Source: Clostridia bacterium (GTDB taxonomy: Bacteria > Bacillota > Clostridia > Christensenellales > CAG-917). From it: 64,000 bases of DNA. The stretch lies in the NCBI GenBank assembly GCA_900763875.1, contig CAAFLX010000019.1, positions 33,060 to 97,059 on the forward strand. Reading direction: 5' to 3'. A program made the translations under genes and the position numbers. Under the pieces are notes generated by a model, which was not told the DNA's origin, searched no databases, and was given only the letters and a program-made list of their open reading frames with translations. This document shows, one piece after another, positions 1-7,850 of this stretch (positions are counted from its first letter, which is position 1; each line of letters starts with the position of its first letter).

Positions 1-1
1 C

Positions 2-247
2 GACCTCGAAAACCGCGTCCGCCTTTACTTCACAAGAAAAGCCATTCCGTCAGGCCCTAGAGATACAAAGGCTCTTCCGCTCGAACTCAAAGAGTTTGTC
101 GGCGATATGAAACGCATCTTCGCAACCAAGGTCAAGCTCGTGGGCAACGACCAAAAGGGACGTATCACGATCGACTACTTCAACAAGGACGACCTCGACA
201 GAATCTACGCGCTTATCCAAATCTTGAAGTACAACGACAAACTGTGA
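2..247 (+). CDS. parB: ParB chromosome-partitioning protein, C-terminal fragment
   Basis: The open frame enters from the left edge and ends at TGA 245-247, giving 81 residues. The tail has the layout of the ParB/KorB C-terminal dimerisation domain: a basic segment (VKLVGNDQKGRITIDYF) followed by an acidic helix that runs to the stop. ParB binds parS sites near the origin and spreads with CTP to organise and segregate the chromosome. The N-terminal CTPase and HTH domains lie outside the window. Nearness to recF, dnaA and dnaN supports an origin-proximal parB. The family call rests on the C-terminal domain only. Confidence 0.8.
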   Translation, partial: DLENRVRLYFTRKAIPSGPRDTKALPLELKEFVGDMKRIFATKVKLVGNDQKGRITIDYFNKDDLDRIYALIQILKYNDKL

Positions 248-316
248 TTTGAATCGACAAATCCGTTAAACCCAAGAGGTAACCACTCAAAAATCGTATT
301 TTATTTTGGCAACATA

Positions 317-351
317 AAAACACCGACGGCAAGTTTTGCCGTCGGTGTTTT
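317..351. terminator. Bidirectional terminator between parB and the lipoprotein gene
   Basis: A perfect 16-bp stem (AAAACACCGACGGCAA with its complement) closes a 3-nt loop and is A-rich on one side and T-rich on the other, so it can stop both converging genes. A near copy lies at 3331-3368 after the paralogous gene. Confidence 0.85.
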
Positions 352-375
352 GCAATCATATTCCGATGAGGTGAA

Positions 376-1338
376 TCAGTCGTCAAATTCGGTTTCAGTG
401 TAGGTGTAGCTCTTGTTGCCGTTTTCGTCCACGTTGACGTTGACGATATATCCCTTACCTGCCTTGCCCTTTCCGATGTGGATTTCAATGACTTCTTTGT
501 CGCCTTTCAGCTCTTTTTCAAAGTAGACCACTTGGGTTTTGCCGTCTTTGAGGGTGGACATTTTGAGTTCGGTTTCACCTTGTTCGCTCTCATATGAGAA
601 GGTGCTGCGCTCAACGAGCGTTTCTCCGTCATAGAGGGAGTAGCTGTACTTTTGCTCGGTTTCGTCGTCCTCGATTTCAAGGCTTTGTTTCACGCGCAAA
701 GTGCGGTTGCTGTCGAGCGTGACGACAAATTCCGTCGTGTTTTCGCTCTCGCCTTGTTCTGTTTCAATCTTTCTTTCGCCGTGAACAACATATTCTTTTT
801 CGTCAATGACCATTACGCCGTCAATGGAGAATTTCTCCTCGACCTCACCGTCCTCGTCGTCTGTTTCGCTATCGGTGAGCACTTGGTTGTAGTACATAAT
901 ATAGTTCAAAGTGTTGCCGCTCAAATCCTTGTAGGAAACAATCATTTTCTCCTCGAAACCGTCCCTGTCAGAGGTTTGGGACTTGATGTCGAAGTTGCCG
1001 TCGCTGAGCAAGCTCTCGACAAGAGCCATATATTGATCGAGTTGAGCGGTGTCTATCACGACGTCCTCCGCGCCGTTTGCGGGTGCGTTGTCAACTTCGT
1101 CGTCATCGTCATCGTCGTCGGCTGCCGTTGCAACCTCGCAAGCGGTTTGTGCGCCGTTCATGGACGAGATAACCATACCTGCCGACGCCGCGCTGAATCC
1201 GTACACGGATTCGGTGGTGTTGAGTGCGTCAAATTTGCCGTTGACGTTTCCTCCGCCTGTTGGGGCGTTGCATGCAACAAGCCCCACTGCAAGCACGAGT
1301 GCTAGCGATAATGCCAAAATTGTGAGTGCTTTTTTCAT
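376..1338 (-). CDS. Lipoprotein paralogous to the outer domain of the sigma-factor partner
   Basis: A 320-residue protein with a lipoprotein signal peptide (hydrophobic residues 5-21, lipobox LVAC, Cys23), so it should be tethered outside the membrane. After a short linker and a poly-Asp run (residues about 75-81) comes a domain of about 230 residues rich in charged beta-strand-like segments. The sequence YMALVESLLSDG and many downstream positions recur in the membrane protein at 2122-3315, so the two are paralogues. RBS AAAGGAG precedes ATG 1338. It is transcribed away from the ECF sigma operon. No known family is recognised and its function is unknown. Confidence 0.85.
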   Translation of the reverse strand: MKKALTILALSLALVLAVGLVACNAPTGGGNVNGKFDALNTTESVYGFSAASAGMVISSMNGAQTACEVATAADDDDDDDEVDNAPANGAEDVVIDTAQLDQYMALVESLLSDGNFDIKSQTSDRDGFEEKMIVSYKDLSGNTLNYIMYYNQVLTDSETDDEDGEVEEKFSIDGVMVIDEKEYVVHGERKIETEQGESENTTEFVVTLDSNRTLRVKQSLEIEDDETEQKYSYSLYDGETLVERSTFSYESEQGETELKMSTLKDGKTQVVYFEKELKGDKEVIEIHIGKGKAGKGYIVNVNVDENGNKSYTYTETEFDD

Positions 1339-1492
1339 ATCTAATTCTCCTTTTAGAGTATTATTTTTTTGCGCTTTTGCGTATTTTTTTTGTTGAGAGG
1401 ATTGCGCCTTTCACGTATATAACAATCCCGTTTGCACGATTTGTTGGCAAATTTTCAAAATTGTCCAAATTTTCTTCAAAAATCGCAAGACC

Positions 1493-1521
1493 TTGACGAG
1501 AGAGTTCTTTTCTAATATACT
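1493..1521 (+). promoter_or_regulatory. SigA-type promoter of the ECF sigma operon
   Basis: TTGACG (1493-1498), a 17-bp spacer and TATACT (1516-1521), about 80 nt before the sigma gene start. The rest of the gap 1339-1600 is AT-rich with no gene, and the lipoprotein promoter on the other strand was not resolved. Confidence 0.7.
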
Positions 1522-1600
1522 CATATAGCAACTATTTCAAAAAAATCATATTTTTACCAACAATTCGGGCTGTTCGAGTTGTTGATATATCGGATGGCGT

Positions 1601-2125
1601 ATGGACGATAAACTCGAGAGGAAAATCGCAAAACTTAAAAACGGAGATAGCAGTGCTTTCGACTACGTGTACGAGCAAACCAATCGCCCCGTCTATTTTG
1701 CGATATTCTATATCCTAAAAGACAAGATGTACGCCGAGGACGTTTTGCAAGACACCTACGTGCGCGCCATATCCTCAATCGAGCAGTATAAAGACGGAAC
1801 AAACTTTGTGGGCTGGCTTTGCTCGATAGGCAAATCGCTTGCGCTAAACCACCTCAAAAAGTACAAGCGAGAAGTGTCCACCGACTTCGAGGAAGAATCC
1901 TACAAGTACGGCTCGCGCGAAAAGGAGCTGCCCTACATATTCGACGTGGCGGCAAAAATCCTAAACGAGGACGAATATCAAATCGTGATGCTATGCCAGG
2001 TTGCGGGCTACAAGCGGCGCGAGGTGGCAAGCAAATTGAATATCCCAATCGGCACGGTGACTTGGAAAAACAACGAGGCACTGAAAAAACTCAAACAGTA
2101 TCTTGAAAAGGAGGCCCGCTTATGA
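1601..2125 (+). CDS. ECF-family RNA polymerase sigma factor
   Basis: At 174 residues this is the usual size for an ECF (group 4) sigma factor. Region 2 spans about residues 20-90 (YAEDVLQDTYVRA, then a FVGWLCSIGKSLALN core). Region 4 occupies about residues 115-170 with a helix-turn-helix (YKRREVASKLNIPIGTVTWK). It would direct RNA polymerase to a small regulon in response to an envelope or external cue. The stop overlaps the start of the next gene (ATGA at 2122-2125), so the two are translationally coupled, as is usual for an ECF factor and its membrane regulator. The ECF subgroup is not determined. Confidence 0.92.
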   Translation: MDDKLERKIAKLKNGDSSAFDYVYEQTNRPVYFAIFYILKDKMYAEDVLQDTYVRAISSIEQYKDGTNFVGWLCSIGKSLALNHLKKYKREVSTDFEEESYKYGSREKELPYIFDVAAKILNEDEYQIVMLCQVAGYKRREVASKLNIPIGTVTWKNNEALKKLKQYLEKEARL

Positions 2126-3315
2126 AAGACGTAAAGAAAATGTTGACGAAACACAAGTCGGAAATCCTGCCCGACGAAAAAATCAAAGACAATATAAAAC
2201 GAGAACTCGGTATGAACGAAAAACAATCTTCCCTTGCATACGCACACGGGGGAGAAAAAAGTGTTAATACGCGCCACAACAGCACTCTTATGGTTGTGTG
2301 CGCCGCGGTGCTTGCGGCAATTCTCGTGCTTGGCATCTTTGTTTCAATCATCATCAAAAAGCAGGGTGGTGGAGATTTGCCTCCGTTTGGCAACAAGTTT
2401 GAGCAAATCACAAACGCCGATTCATTCTACGCATACGGCGCAGCTTCCGTCGGAACGCTGCTCTCATCGTCTTCAAACACGTCGTCAAATGGCGGCGCAA
2501 GTGCGGCAAACGACAAAACAAGCACTTTATCACCGCAATCCACCGCATTAAACCCCGATTCGGAGCAACTTGCAACAATAAACAGATATATGGCGCTCGT
2601 TGAGAGTTTGCTCAGCGACGGCAAAATCGAGAGCAAAACCATTGTCGGCGAAATGGGGTATGAATGCGGTATGAGCGTCAATTACACCGACCTGCGCGGC
2701 GAATCTATCGAGTATAAAATGTTCTTTAACAAAGTCTTTTTGACGGGCAAAAAGGACGGCAAGGAAACAAAAGAAAACTATTCGATAAAGGGCGTTCTCG
2801 TGCTTGGCAACGAGCAATACCCCGTCGAGGGACTCTATAAAAAAGAAACCGAAAAGGACGAGTCGGAGAGCAAACTCTACTTCAAGGCATTTACAAGCGC
2901 GGACAAAAAATCGTATATCGAAGTCGAACAAAAGATTGAAACCGAAACCGAATCGGACAGCACCGAGGTCGAGCAAAAGTTTGTATATTCCGTCTACGAC
3001 AATGGCAAACTCAAAGAGCGCACTACGATAAAATACGAGGTCGAGGACAACGAGCTTGAACTCAAAATGTCAATCACCAAGGACGGCAAGACCGAAACTC
3101 TCACTTTCTCTGACGAAACCGAAGATAACGAGCGAGTCATCAAGGTGAAAGGCAACATCGACGGACAATCCGTCAAATTCAAAATCTACGTGCGCCAAAA
3201 CAGCTATCACTACGTCTTTGAAGACGGCACTTCTTCCGACCTAGACCGCGACGACGATGACGACAATGATGACGACAACGAGGACGACAATGACGACAAT
3301 GATGACGACGATTAA
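2122..3315 (+). CDS. Membrane-anchored ECF partner (probable anti-sigma/sensor) with an outer domain shared with the lipoprotein
   Basis: A 397-residue protein with a short charged cytoplasmic N-terminus (about residues 1-54), one transmembrane helix (about 56-79) and a large extracytoplasmic part. The outer part matches the lipoprotein at 376-1338 over most of its length, including YMALVESLLSDG. It ends in a run of almost only Asp and Asn encoded by GAC/GAT/AAT repeats. Topology and coupling to the sigma gene suggest an anti-sigma factor or sensor, but no zinc-binding HxxxCxxC motif is present and I recognise no known anti-sigma family, so that role is inferred. RBS GGAGG lies 8 nt upstream of the start. 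Confidence 0.75.
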   Translation: MKDVKKMLTKHKSEILPDEKIKDNIKRELGMNEKQSSLAYAHGGEKSVNTRHNSTLMVVCAAVLAAILVLGIFVSIIIKKQGGGDLPPFGNKFEQITNADSFYAYGAASVGTLLSSSSNTSSNGGASAANDKTSTLSPQSTALNPDSEQLATINRYMALVESLLSDGKIESKTIVGEMGYECGMSVNYTDLRGESIEYKMFFNKVFLTGKKDGKETKENYSIKGVLVLGNEQYPVEGLYKKETEKDESESKLYFKAFTSADKKSYIEVEQKIETETESDSTEVEQKFVYSVYDNGKLKERTTIKYEVEDNELELKMSITKDGKTETLTFSDETEDNERVIKVKGNIDGQSVKFKIYVRQNSYHYVFEDGTSSDLDRDDDDDNDDDNEDDNDDNDDDD

Positions 3316-3330
3316 AAAAGCAAAAAATAC

Positions 3331-3368
3331 AAAACACCGACGACAAGATTTGCCGTCGGTGTTTTTTT
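3331..3368 (+). terminator. Terminator of the ECF operon
   Basis: The stem AAAACACCGACG..CGTCGGTGTTTT is followed by a T-run. It is nearly identical to the hairpin at 317-351, which suggests the paralogous genes were duplicated together with their terminator. Confidence 0.85.
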
Positions 3369-3423
3369 ATAAATGTGATGATTTCATCCTCTACAAGGGG
3401 TGGGCGGCGTGTACACTAAATGT

Positions 3424-3713
3424 AATTTCCCCTTTCCTCACGTGTTTTCCCTATCACCGTTCCCCCTCTGCGTGCCTTGAGGGAACCCACGGTGACCGCG
3501 TAGCGGGGGACAACACTCGGCACTCACATAGATAAGTATCGTCCACTTGTTATGCCACTGCGCTTTGTGCGCCGGCTTCGCAACAGAATGGCGCAGTCGC
3601 TTGTACTTTTCGTCAAGTTCGGCGCTCGCTTTTCTCGCCGCCATTGCGGCTCACACTTCGAATAAGCACATTCCGTGTATAAGAACGCCCCGAATAAGTT
3701 TTCGTTTATCCGC
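3424..3713 (-). repeat. Long structured repeat, copy A (inverted relative to copy B at 9141-9430)
   Basis: Read on the minus strand, from GCGGATAAACGAA (3713-3701) to the GTGAGGAAAGGGG end, this ~290-bp segment aligns with 9141-9430 at roughly 80% identity by eye. It contains stems such as ACTGCGC/GCGCAGT and CACCGT/ACGGTG (3479-3494 with 3455-3468). In copy B one pair of the latter stem changes from A-T to G-C on both sides. Differences fall evenly over codon positions and one copy has an in-frame stop, so it is not a gene. Confidence 0.8.
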
Positions 3714-3716
3714 AAT

Positions 3717-3790
3717 CCAAACAAAGTTTGGATATCATCGTGCCTCAACGATATCATCGCGAAGTGATATCACCGCCGCAGGCGATATCA
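3717..3790. repeat. Short hairpin array punctuated by GATATC (A side)
   Basis: Four GATATC motifs (3731, 3750, 3766, 3784) separate small inverted repeats, including CCAAAC-AAA-GTTTGG and CGCC-GCA-GGCG. It joins repeat copy A in the same relative order as the larger array at 8743-8897 joins copy B. Confidence 0.7.
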
Positions 3791-3812
3791 TTTATCTTTA
3801 CACGCGTGTCAG

Positions 3813-4904
3813 CTAGTTTTCGCCAACAACTCTGCCGTCGCTGATTTGTATGCGTTTGGCAGGGTTGGGGAGGGCATATTCGGTGCAGGTGAGCAGGGTT
3901 TGAAAGCCTTGCGTCATTTCGAGCAAGAGGGTTTGTCGGGTGTTGTCAAGCTCGCTCAATACGTCGTCAAGCAAGAGGACGGGCGGCTCGCCTATTTCGT
4001 TTTTGTAGATGACGACTTCGCCCAGTTTCATTGCAAGCGCGATTGTGCGTTGCTGACCTTGCGAGGCAAATTTGCGACTGTCTTTGCCGTCTATCTCGAT
4101 TTTTATATCGTCGCGGTGAGGGCCTACCGTGCAAAAGCCGAGGTCTTTGTCCTTTTGGCGAGCGGCGACGATTGCCTTGTACAGCTCCTCTTGGACATTT
4201 TGCGCGCCGTCCGTTTTCGAACCGCTCTCGTATGATAATTTCAACTGTTCTTTCTCGCTGCTGAGCGCGCTGTGAAATTTGCCTGCCGCGTCGTTGAGGG
4301 TGGCGATATATTCCATACGTTTTTCAATGATAATCGCGCCCTCTTTTGCAAGCCCGATATCCCAAACGTCAAGCATATCGTCGATGTTCGGGTTGAACTT
4401 GTATTCTTTGAGAAGATTGTTTTTTTGTTTGAGGGTTTTGTTGTAGCGTTGAAGGGCGAGGAAGTACGCCTTTTGTTGTTGGGATAGTCCCACGTCCAAA
4501 AATCTGCGCCTCTCGTTTGGCGATTCCTTGACGAGTTTCATTTCGTCGGGGGAGAAAAACACCACGCCGAGTATGCCCAAAAGCTCGCCTGCGCGACTTA
4601 CGGGGATTCCGTCCACAGCCACTTTCTTTTTGCCCTGCTCGTCTATTTGCAAGCAAATGACGTGTTTTCTAAACCTCTTTTCGATGTTGAGTTTCACTTG
4701 CGCCTTGCTTTGTCCGAGCAAAATCATTTCCTTGTCCTTGGTGGTGCGAGGGGAGTGAAAAACCGAGCAAAGATACACGCTTTCGAGCATATTTGTTTTT
4801 CCGCTGGCGTTTTTGCCGAAAAGGACGTTCAACCCGTCGTCGAACTCGACGAGGGCGGAGGGGTAATTCCTGAAGTTTTTCAGTTCCAGCGAAAGAATTT
4901 TCAT
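3813..4904 (-). CDS. recF: DNA replication and repair protein RecF
   Basis: A 363-residue SMC-like ATPase that loads RecA at gaps with RecO and RecR. Walker A is GKNASGKTN near residues 30-38. The QGQQRTIALAMKLGE signature and LLLDDVLSELD Walker B lie near the C-terminus. Length is normal for RecF. I start at ATG 4904 because this begins the standard MKILSLELKNFRNY RecF N-terminus; the TTG three codons upstream falls in the promoter. There is no Shine-Dalgarno, and the -10 box ends 8 nt before the ATG. It is divergent from dnaA instead of lying in the common dnaA-dnaN-recF order. Confidence 0.96.
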   Translation of the reverse strand: MKILSLELKNFRNYPSALVEFDDGLNVLFGKNASGKTNMLESVYLCSVFHSPRTTKDKEMILLGQSKAQVKLNIEKRFRKHVICLQIDEQGKKKVAVDGIPVSRAGELLGILGVVFFSPDEMKLVKESPNERRRFLDVGLSQQQKAYFLALQRYNKTLKQKNNLLKEYKFNPNIDDMLDVWDIGLAKEGAIIIEKRMEYIATLNDAAGKFHSALSSEKEQLKLSYESGSKTDGAQNVQEELYKAIVAARQKDKDLGFCTVGPHRDDIKIEIDGKDSRKFASQGQQRTIALAMKLGEVVIYKNEIGEPPVLLLDDVLSELDNTRQTLLLEMTQGFQTLLTCTEYALPNPAKRIQISDGRVVGEN

Positions 4905-4912
4905 ACACAACA

Positions 4913-4941
4913 AGTATAACCCGAGCGCGGTTTTTTTTCAA
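4913..4941 (-). promoter_or_regulatory. recF promoter, apparently leaderless
   Basis: On the minus strand, TTGAAA (4941-4936), a 17-bp spacer and TATACT (4918-4913). Only 8 nt separate the -10 box from the recF ATG, so the transcript should begin at or within a base or two of the start codon. Confidence 0.75.
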
Positions 4942-4976
4942 CATCTTGTGTTTAAGTTTTCTTTTTTGAATTTTGC

Positions 4977-5004
4977 TTGAAAAATTTGTCGATTTTGCTA
5001 TAAT
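4977..5004 (+). promoter_or_regulatory. dnaA promoter, apparently leaderless
   Basis: TTGAAA (4977-4982), a 16-bp spacer and TATAAT (4999-5004). The dnaA ATG is at 5012, 7 nt after the -10 box, and no Shine-Dalgarno can fit between the expected start of transcription and the ATG. Confidence 0.75.
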
Positions 5005-5011
5005 CGTGTGT

Positions 5012-6382
5012 ATGATTAACATCGAAGAATTTTGGGATGACGTCAAGAACGACTTGTCGATTTCCATACAAGCCATCAGCTACGAGGTCTGGATTGAAAA
5101 GCTCGAACCGGTGTGCTTTGTGGACAACGCAATCGTGCTTGCCACAATCTCCGCAAACGCCAAAAAAACCATTGATTCGAGATACCGCGACACAATCAAA
5201 GACGTGGTGTCTTCTCACAATCCTCAAATTCAGGAAGTTGTCGTCATCACACCCGACAAAAAGGCGGAATATTTGGACAAACAGACGGTTTTCATCGAGG
5301 ATCAAGGCTTTGTCACCAACTTCACTCCCGAGGAAAAAGGCAAGAAAAAATGCCCTTTCCAAGAAAAATATACCTTTGAAAACTTTGTTGAGGGCAAATC
5401 CAACTCCTATGCTTTGGCGGCGTGCAAAACCATTGCGGAAAATCCCGGCAAAACCTTCAATCCGCTTTTCATATATTCGGGCGTAGGTCTTGGCAAAACC
5501 CACCTTTTGCACGCAATCGGCAACTACCTTTACAAGTACAAAAAAAGCGCGAGCGTGCTGTACGTCAGTGCGGAATCCCTCGTGACCGAGCTTATCAACG
5601 TCATTCGCAACAAGTCCAACGAGGAGAACAACAAGTTCAGAGAAAAGTACCGCTCTTGCGACGTGCTTATGGTGGACGACGTGCAGTTTTTGATTGGCAA
5701 AGAGGCAACGCAAGAGGCGTTTTTCCACATCTTCAACGACCTGTATCAAGACAACAAGCAGATTATCTTGACTTCCGACCGCGCTCCAAAGGATTTGACG
5801 ACGCTCTCGGACAGACTCCGCACTCGTTTCGGTTGCGGTCTTACGGTGGATATTCAAGTCCCAGACACCGAAACAAGAGTGGCAATCCTCAAAAACAAAG
5901 CCGCTCAATCCAAGTTTGTGCTCAAAGACGACGTTGCCGAGTTCATTGCCGAGATTGCTCCGTCAAATATCCGTGAAATGGAGGGCTTGCTCAATCGCGT
6001 CATCTTTTTCAGCTCCCTCACAAACAGCTCCGTTTGCACCGTGGACGTTGCAAAAGAGGCAATCGGCGGTTTTATCGAGGAGAAAAAAGACAGCATCGAC
6101 GCAAGTGGCATCGTTGAGGCGGTTTGCAAATACTTCAAACTCTCCTCAGCCGACATAATCTCCAAAAAGAAAACCAAAAACATCGTCGAACCGAGGATGA
6201 TTGCAATCTACCTCATCACTGAGCTTTTGCCAATGCCTCTAGTGCAGATAGGCGAATTGTTCGGCGGCAGAGATCACACAACAATCATTCACGCCCGTGA
6301 CAAAATCAGCGAGGAAATCAAATCGAATCCGCGCATCAAAGTCACCGTCGCAGACATCAGAAACATGATTCTAAACAGATAA
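5012..6382 (+). CDS. dnaA: Chromosomal replication initiator protein DnaA
   Basis: A 456-residue AAA+ initiator that binds DnaA boxes and melts oriC. The N-terminal domain I (INIEEFWDDVKND..SYEVWIEKL) is typical. Walker A GVGLGKTHLLHAIGN lies near residue 160 and Walker B VLMVDDVQFL near 220. The C-terminal DnaA-box-binding signature GGRDHTTIIHARDKI lies near residue 430. I chose ATG 5012 because it begins the canonical domain I; an upstream TTG in frame would translate through the promoter. A strong hairpin terminator follows. Confidence 0.97.
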   Translation: MINIEEFWDDVKNDLSISIQAISYEVWIEKLEPVCFVDNAIVLATISANAKKTIDSRYRDTIKDVVSSHNPQIQEVVVITPDKKAEYLDKQTVFIEDQGFVTNFTPEEKGKKKCPFQEKYTFENFVEGKSNSYALAACKTIAENPGKTFNPLFIYSGVGLGKTHLLHAIGNYLYKYKKSASVLYVSAESLVTELINVIRNKSNEENNKFREKYRSCDVLMVDDVQFLIGKEATQEAFFHIFNDLYQDNKQIILTSDRAPKDLTTLSDRLRTRFGCGLTVDIQVPDTETRVAILKNKAAQSKFVLKDDVAEFIAEIAPSNIREMEGLLNRVIFFSSLTNSSVCTVDVAKEAIGGFIEEKKDSIDASGIVEAVCKYFKLSSADIISKKKTKNIVEPRMIAIYLITELLPMPLVQIGELFGGRDHTTIIHARDKISEEIKSNPRIKVTVADIRNMILNR

Positions 6383-6392
6383 AACAAAATCT

Positions 6393-6418
6393 AAAAGCGT
6401 GCAATCGGCACGCTTTTT
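6393..6418 (+). terminator. dnaA terminator
   Basis: Stem AAAAGCGTGC/GCACGCTTTT with a 5-nt loop and trailing T residues, 10 nt after the dnaA stop. Confidence 0.85.
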
Positions 6419-6609
6419 CATTCTTCTTTTACAAATTCCTTTTTGTCCCCCTCTTTTTGAATCACAGGAAAATAATCTTTTATAAAAACAATCGCTAAAT
6501 TTACAAAGAAAATCAACTTTTTATAAAAATTGCGACAATCTATTTGCAAATTTTTATTTTGCGCGTATAATCAAACTTTTCAAAACGTATCGATTTTTCA
6601 AATTGCGCA

Positions 6610-6638
6610 TTGACTTTGCTTGCATGCGGCAATAAAAT
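6610..6638 (+). promoter_or_regulatory. Promoter of the psuK remnant and psuG
   Basis: TTGACT (6610-6615), a 17-bp spacer and TAAAAT (6633-6638), 6 nt before the psuK remnant ATG. The gap 6419-6609 is very AT-rich; I found no DnaA-box consensus there. Confidence 0.65.
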
Positions 6639-6644
6639 AAAGAT

Positions 6645-6740
6645 ATGACAGAACCATACGTATGCGTTGTGGGTGGCTCGAACGTCGATATAACTTACAC
6701 CGCTTTTTCAAAAATCAAAAAACCAACGAAAAACAAATAA
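6645..6740 (+). pseudogene. psuK: N-terminal remnant of a PfkB-family (pseudouridine) kinase
   Basis: A 31-codon frame reads MTEPYVCVVGGSNVDITYTA and then turns to Lys-rich sequence before TAA. This is the first beta strand and glycine motif of PfkB sugar kinases (VCVVGGxNVD). PsuK is the usual neighbour of PsuG in pseudouridine breakdown and phosphorylates pseudouridine to the PsuG substrate. The rest of the ~300-residue kinase is missing and replaced by an A-rich stretch, so this is a deletion remnant. Confidence 0.65.
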
Positions 6741-6792
6741 AAAACATACAAAAAAAATAAAAAACAACAAAAATCAAGTATAGGAGTGGACG

Positions 6793-7719
6793 ATGAAACT
6801 CAATAATTATATTAATATTTCCGAAGAAGTAAAAGCCGCGCTAAAAAACAACAAGCCCGTTGTTGCGCTCGAATCGACCATAATTTCTCACGGTATGCCC
6901 TATCCAAAGAACGTTGAAACTGCGCTGTCTGTGGAAAAAATCGTGCGAGATAGCGGCGCAATCCCCGCAACCATTGCAATCATCGGCGGCAAACTCACCG
7001 TCGGTTGTTCGCAAGAGGAAATCGAGCGTTTGGGCAAGGGCGGTCTAAACGTGCCGAAAGTGTCGAGGCGAGATATTCCATTTGTCCTTGCAAAAGGGCA
7101 GGACGGCGCAACCACGGTTGCGGCAACTATGTATATCGCTCACCTTGCGGGCATCGACGTTTTTGCAACGGGTGGCATCGGCGGCGTGCATAGAAAAGCG
7201 GAAACCACAATGGATATTTCAGCCGACCTTGACGAGTTGCAACAAACAAGCGTTATGGTGGTTTGTGCCGGGGCAAAATCAATCCTTGACATTGGCTTGA
7301 CCCTTGAGTGCCTTGAAACGCGAGGCGTGCCTGTGGTGGGTTTTGGGACGGAAGATATGCCTGCTTTTTACACTCAAAAAAGCGGCTTTAAGGTGGACTA
7401 CAAAATCGACACTCCAGAGGAAATCGCGGCGGCGTACTATGCCAAAAACCAAGTGGGGCTTGAGGGCGGTATGCTTGTTGCAAACCCAATCCCCGACCAA
7501 TACGCAATGGACGCCGATTATATCAACCAAAACATTCAACAAGCACTGAACGAGTGTGAAAAACTGGGCATACACGGCAAGCAAACAACGCCTTATCTTC
7601 TTGACAAAATCCAAAAACTCACCGAGGGTAAGAGCCTTGAGTCAAACATTCAACTTGTCTACAACAACGCGCGCCTTGCCTCAAAAATCGCCGCGGCTCT
7701 TTCAAAATTGAAAAATTAA
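6793..7719 (+). CDS. psuG: Pseudouridine-5'-phosphate glycosidase
   Basis: A 308-residue enzyme, the usual family length, that reversibly splits pseudouridine 5'-phosphate into uracil and ribose 5-phosphate. Family motifs are present in order: VALESTIISHGMPYP (residues about 23-37), VSRRDIPF, FATGGIGGVHR (about 124-134), the catalytic-lysine block AGAKSILDIGLTLE and the C-terminal KQTTPYLL. RBS AGGAG precedes ATG 6793. The partner kinase survives only as a fragment just upstream, so pseudouridine would need phosphorylation by another enzyme or arrive already phosphorylated. Confidence 0.95.
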   Translation: MKLNNYINISEEVKAALKNNKPVVALESTIISHGMPYPKNVETALSVEKIVRDSGAIPATIAIIGGKLTVGCSQEEIERLGKGGLNVPKVSRRDIPFVLAKGQDGATTVAATMYIAHLAGIDVFATGGIGGVHRKAETTMDISADLDELQQTSVMVVCAGAKSILDIGLTLECLETRGVPVVGFGTEDMPAFYTQKSGFKVDYKIDTPEEIAAAYYAKNQVGLEGGMLVANPIPDQYAMDADYINQNIQQALNECEKLGIHGKQTTPYLLDKIQKLTEGKSLESNIQLVYNNARLASKIAAALSKLKN

Positions 7720-7765
7720 AATTGAGTTTTACACCTCTATTCAGTGAAAATTCGAGTTATTTTTG

Positions 7766-7800
7766 CAACCTCCGAAAATTTTTGGGGGTTGTATTTTTTT
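7766..7800 (+). terminator. psuG terminator
   Basis: Stem CAACCTCC/GGGGGTTG (one G-T pair) with an A/T loop, followed by a T-run. Confidence 0.8.
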
Positions 7801-7850
7801 GATGTTTGTTTTACACTTGTAATATAAATATATGATTAGGAGGGAAAATC

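Noticed and set aside
2122..3315. Classical zinc anti-sigma (ZAS) domain
   Set aside because: The cytoplasmic N-terminus has no His/Cys motif, so only topology and gene coupling support an anti-sigma role.
3438..3644. 68-codon frame inside repeat copy A
   Set aside because: The same frame in copy B has a TAG, substitutions are spread over all codon positions, and there is no RBS.
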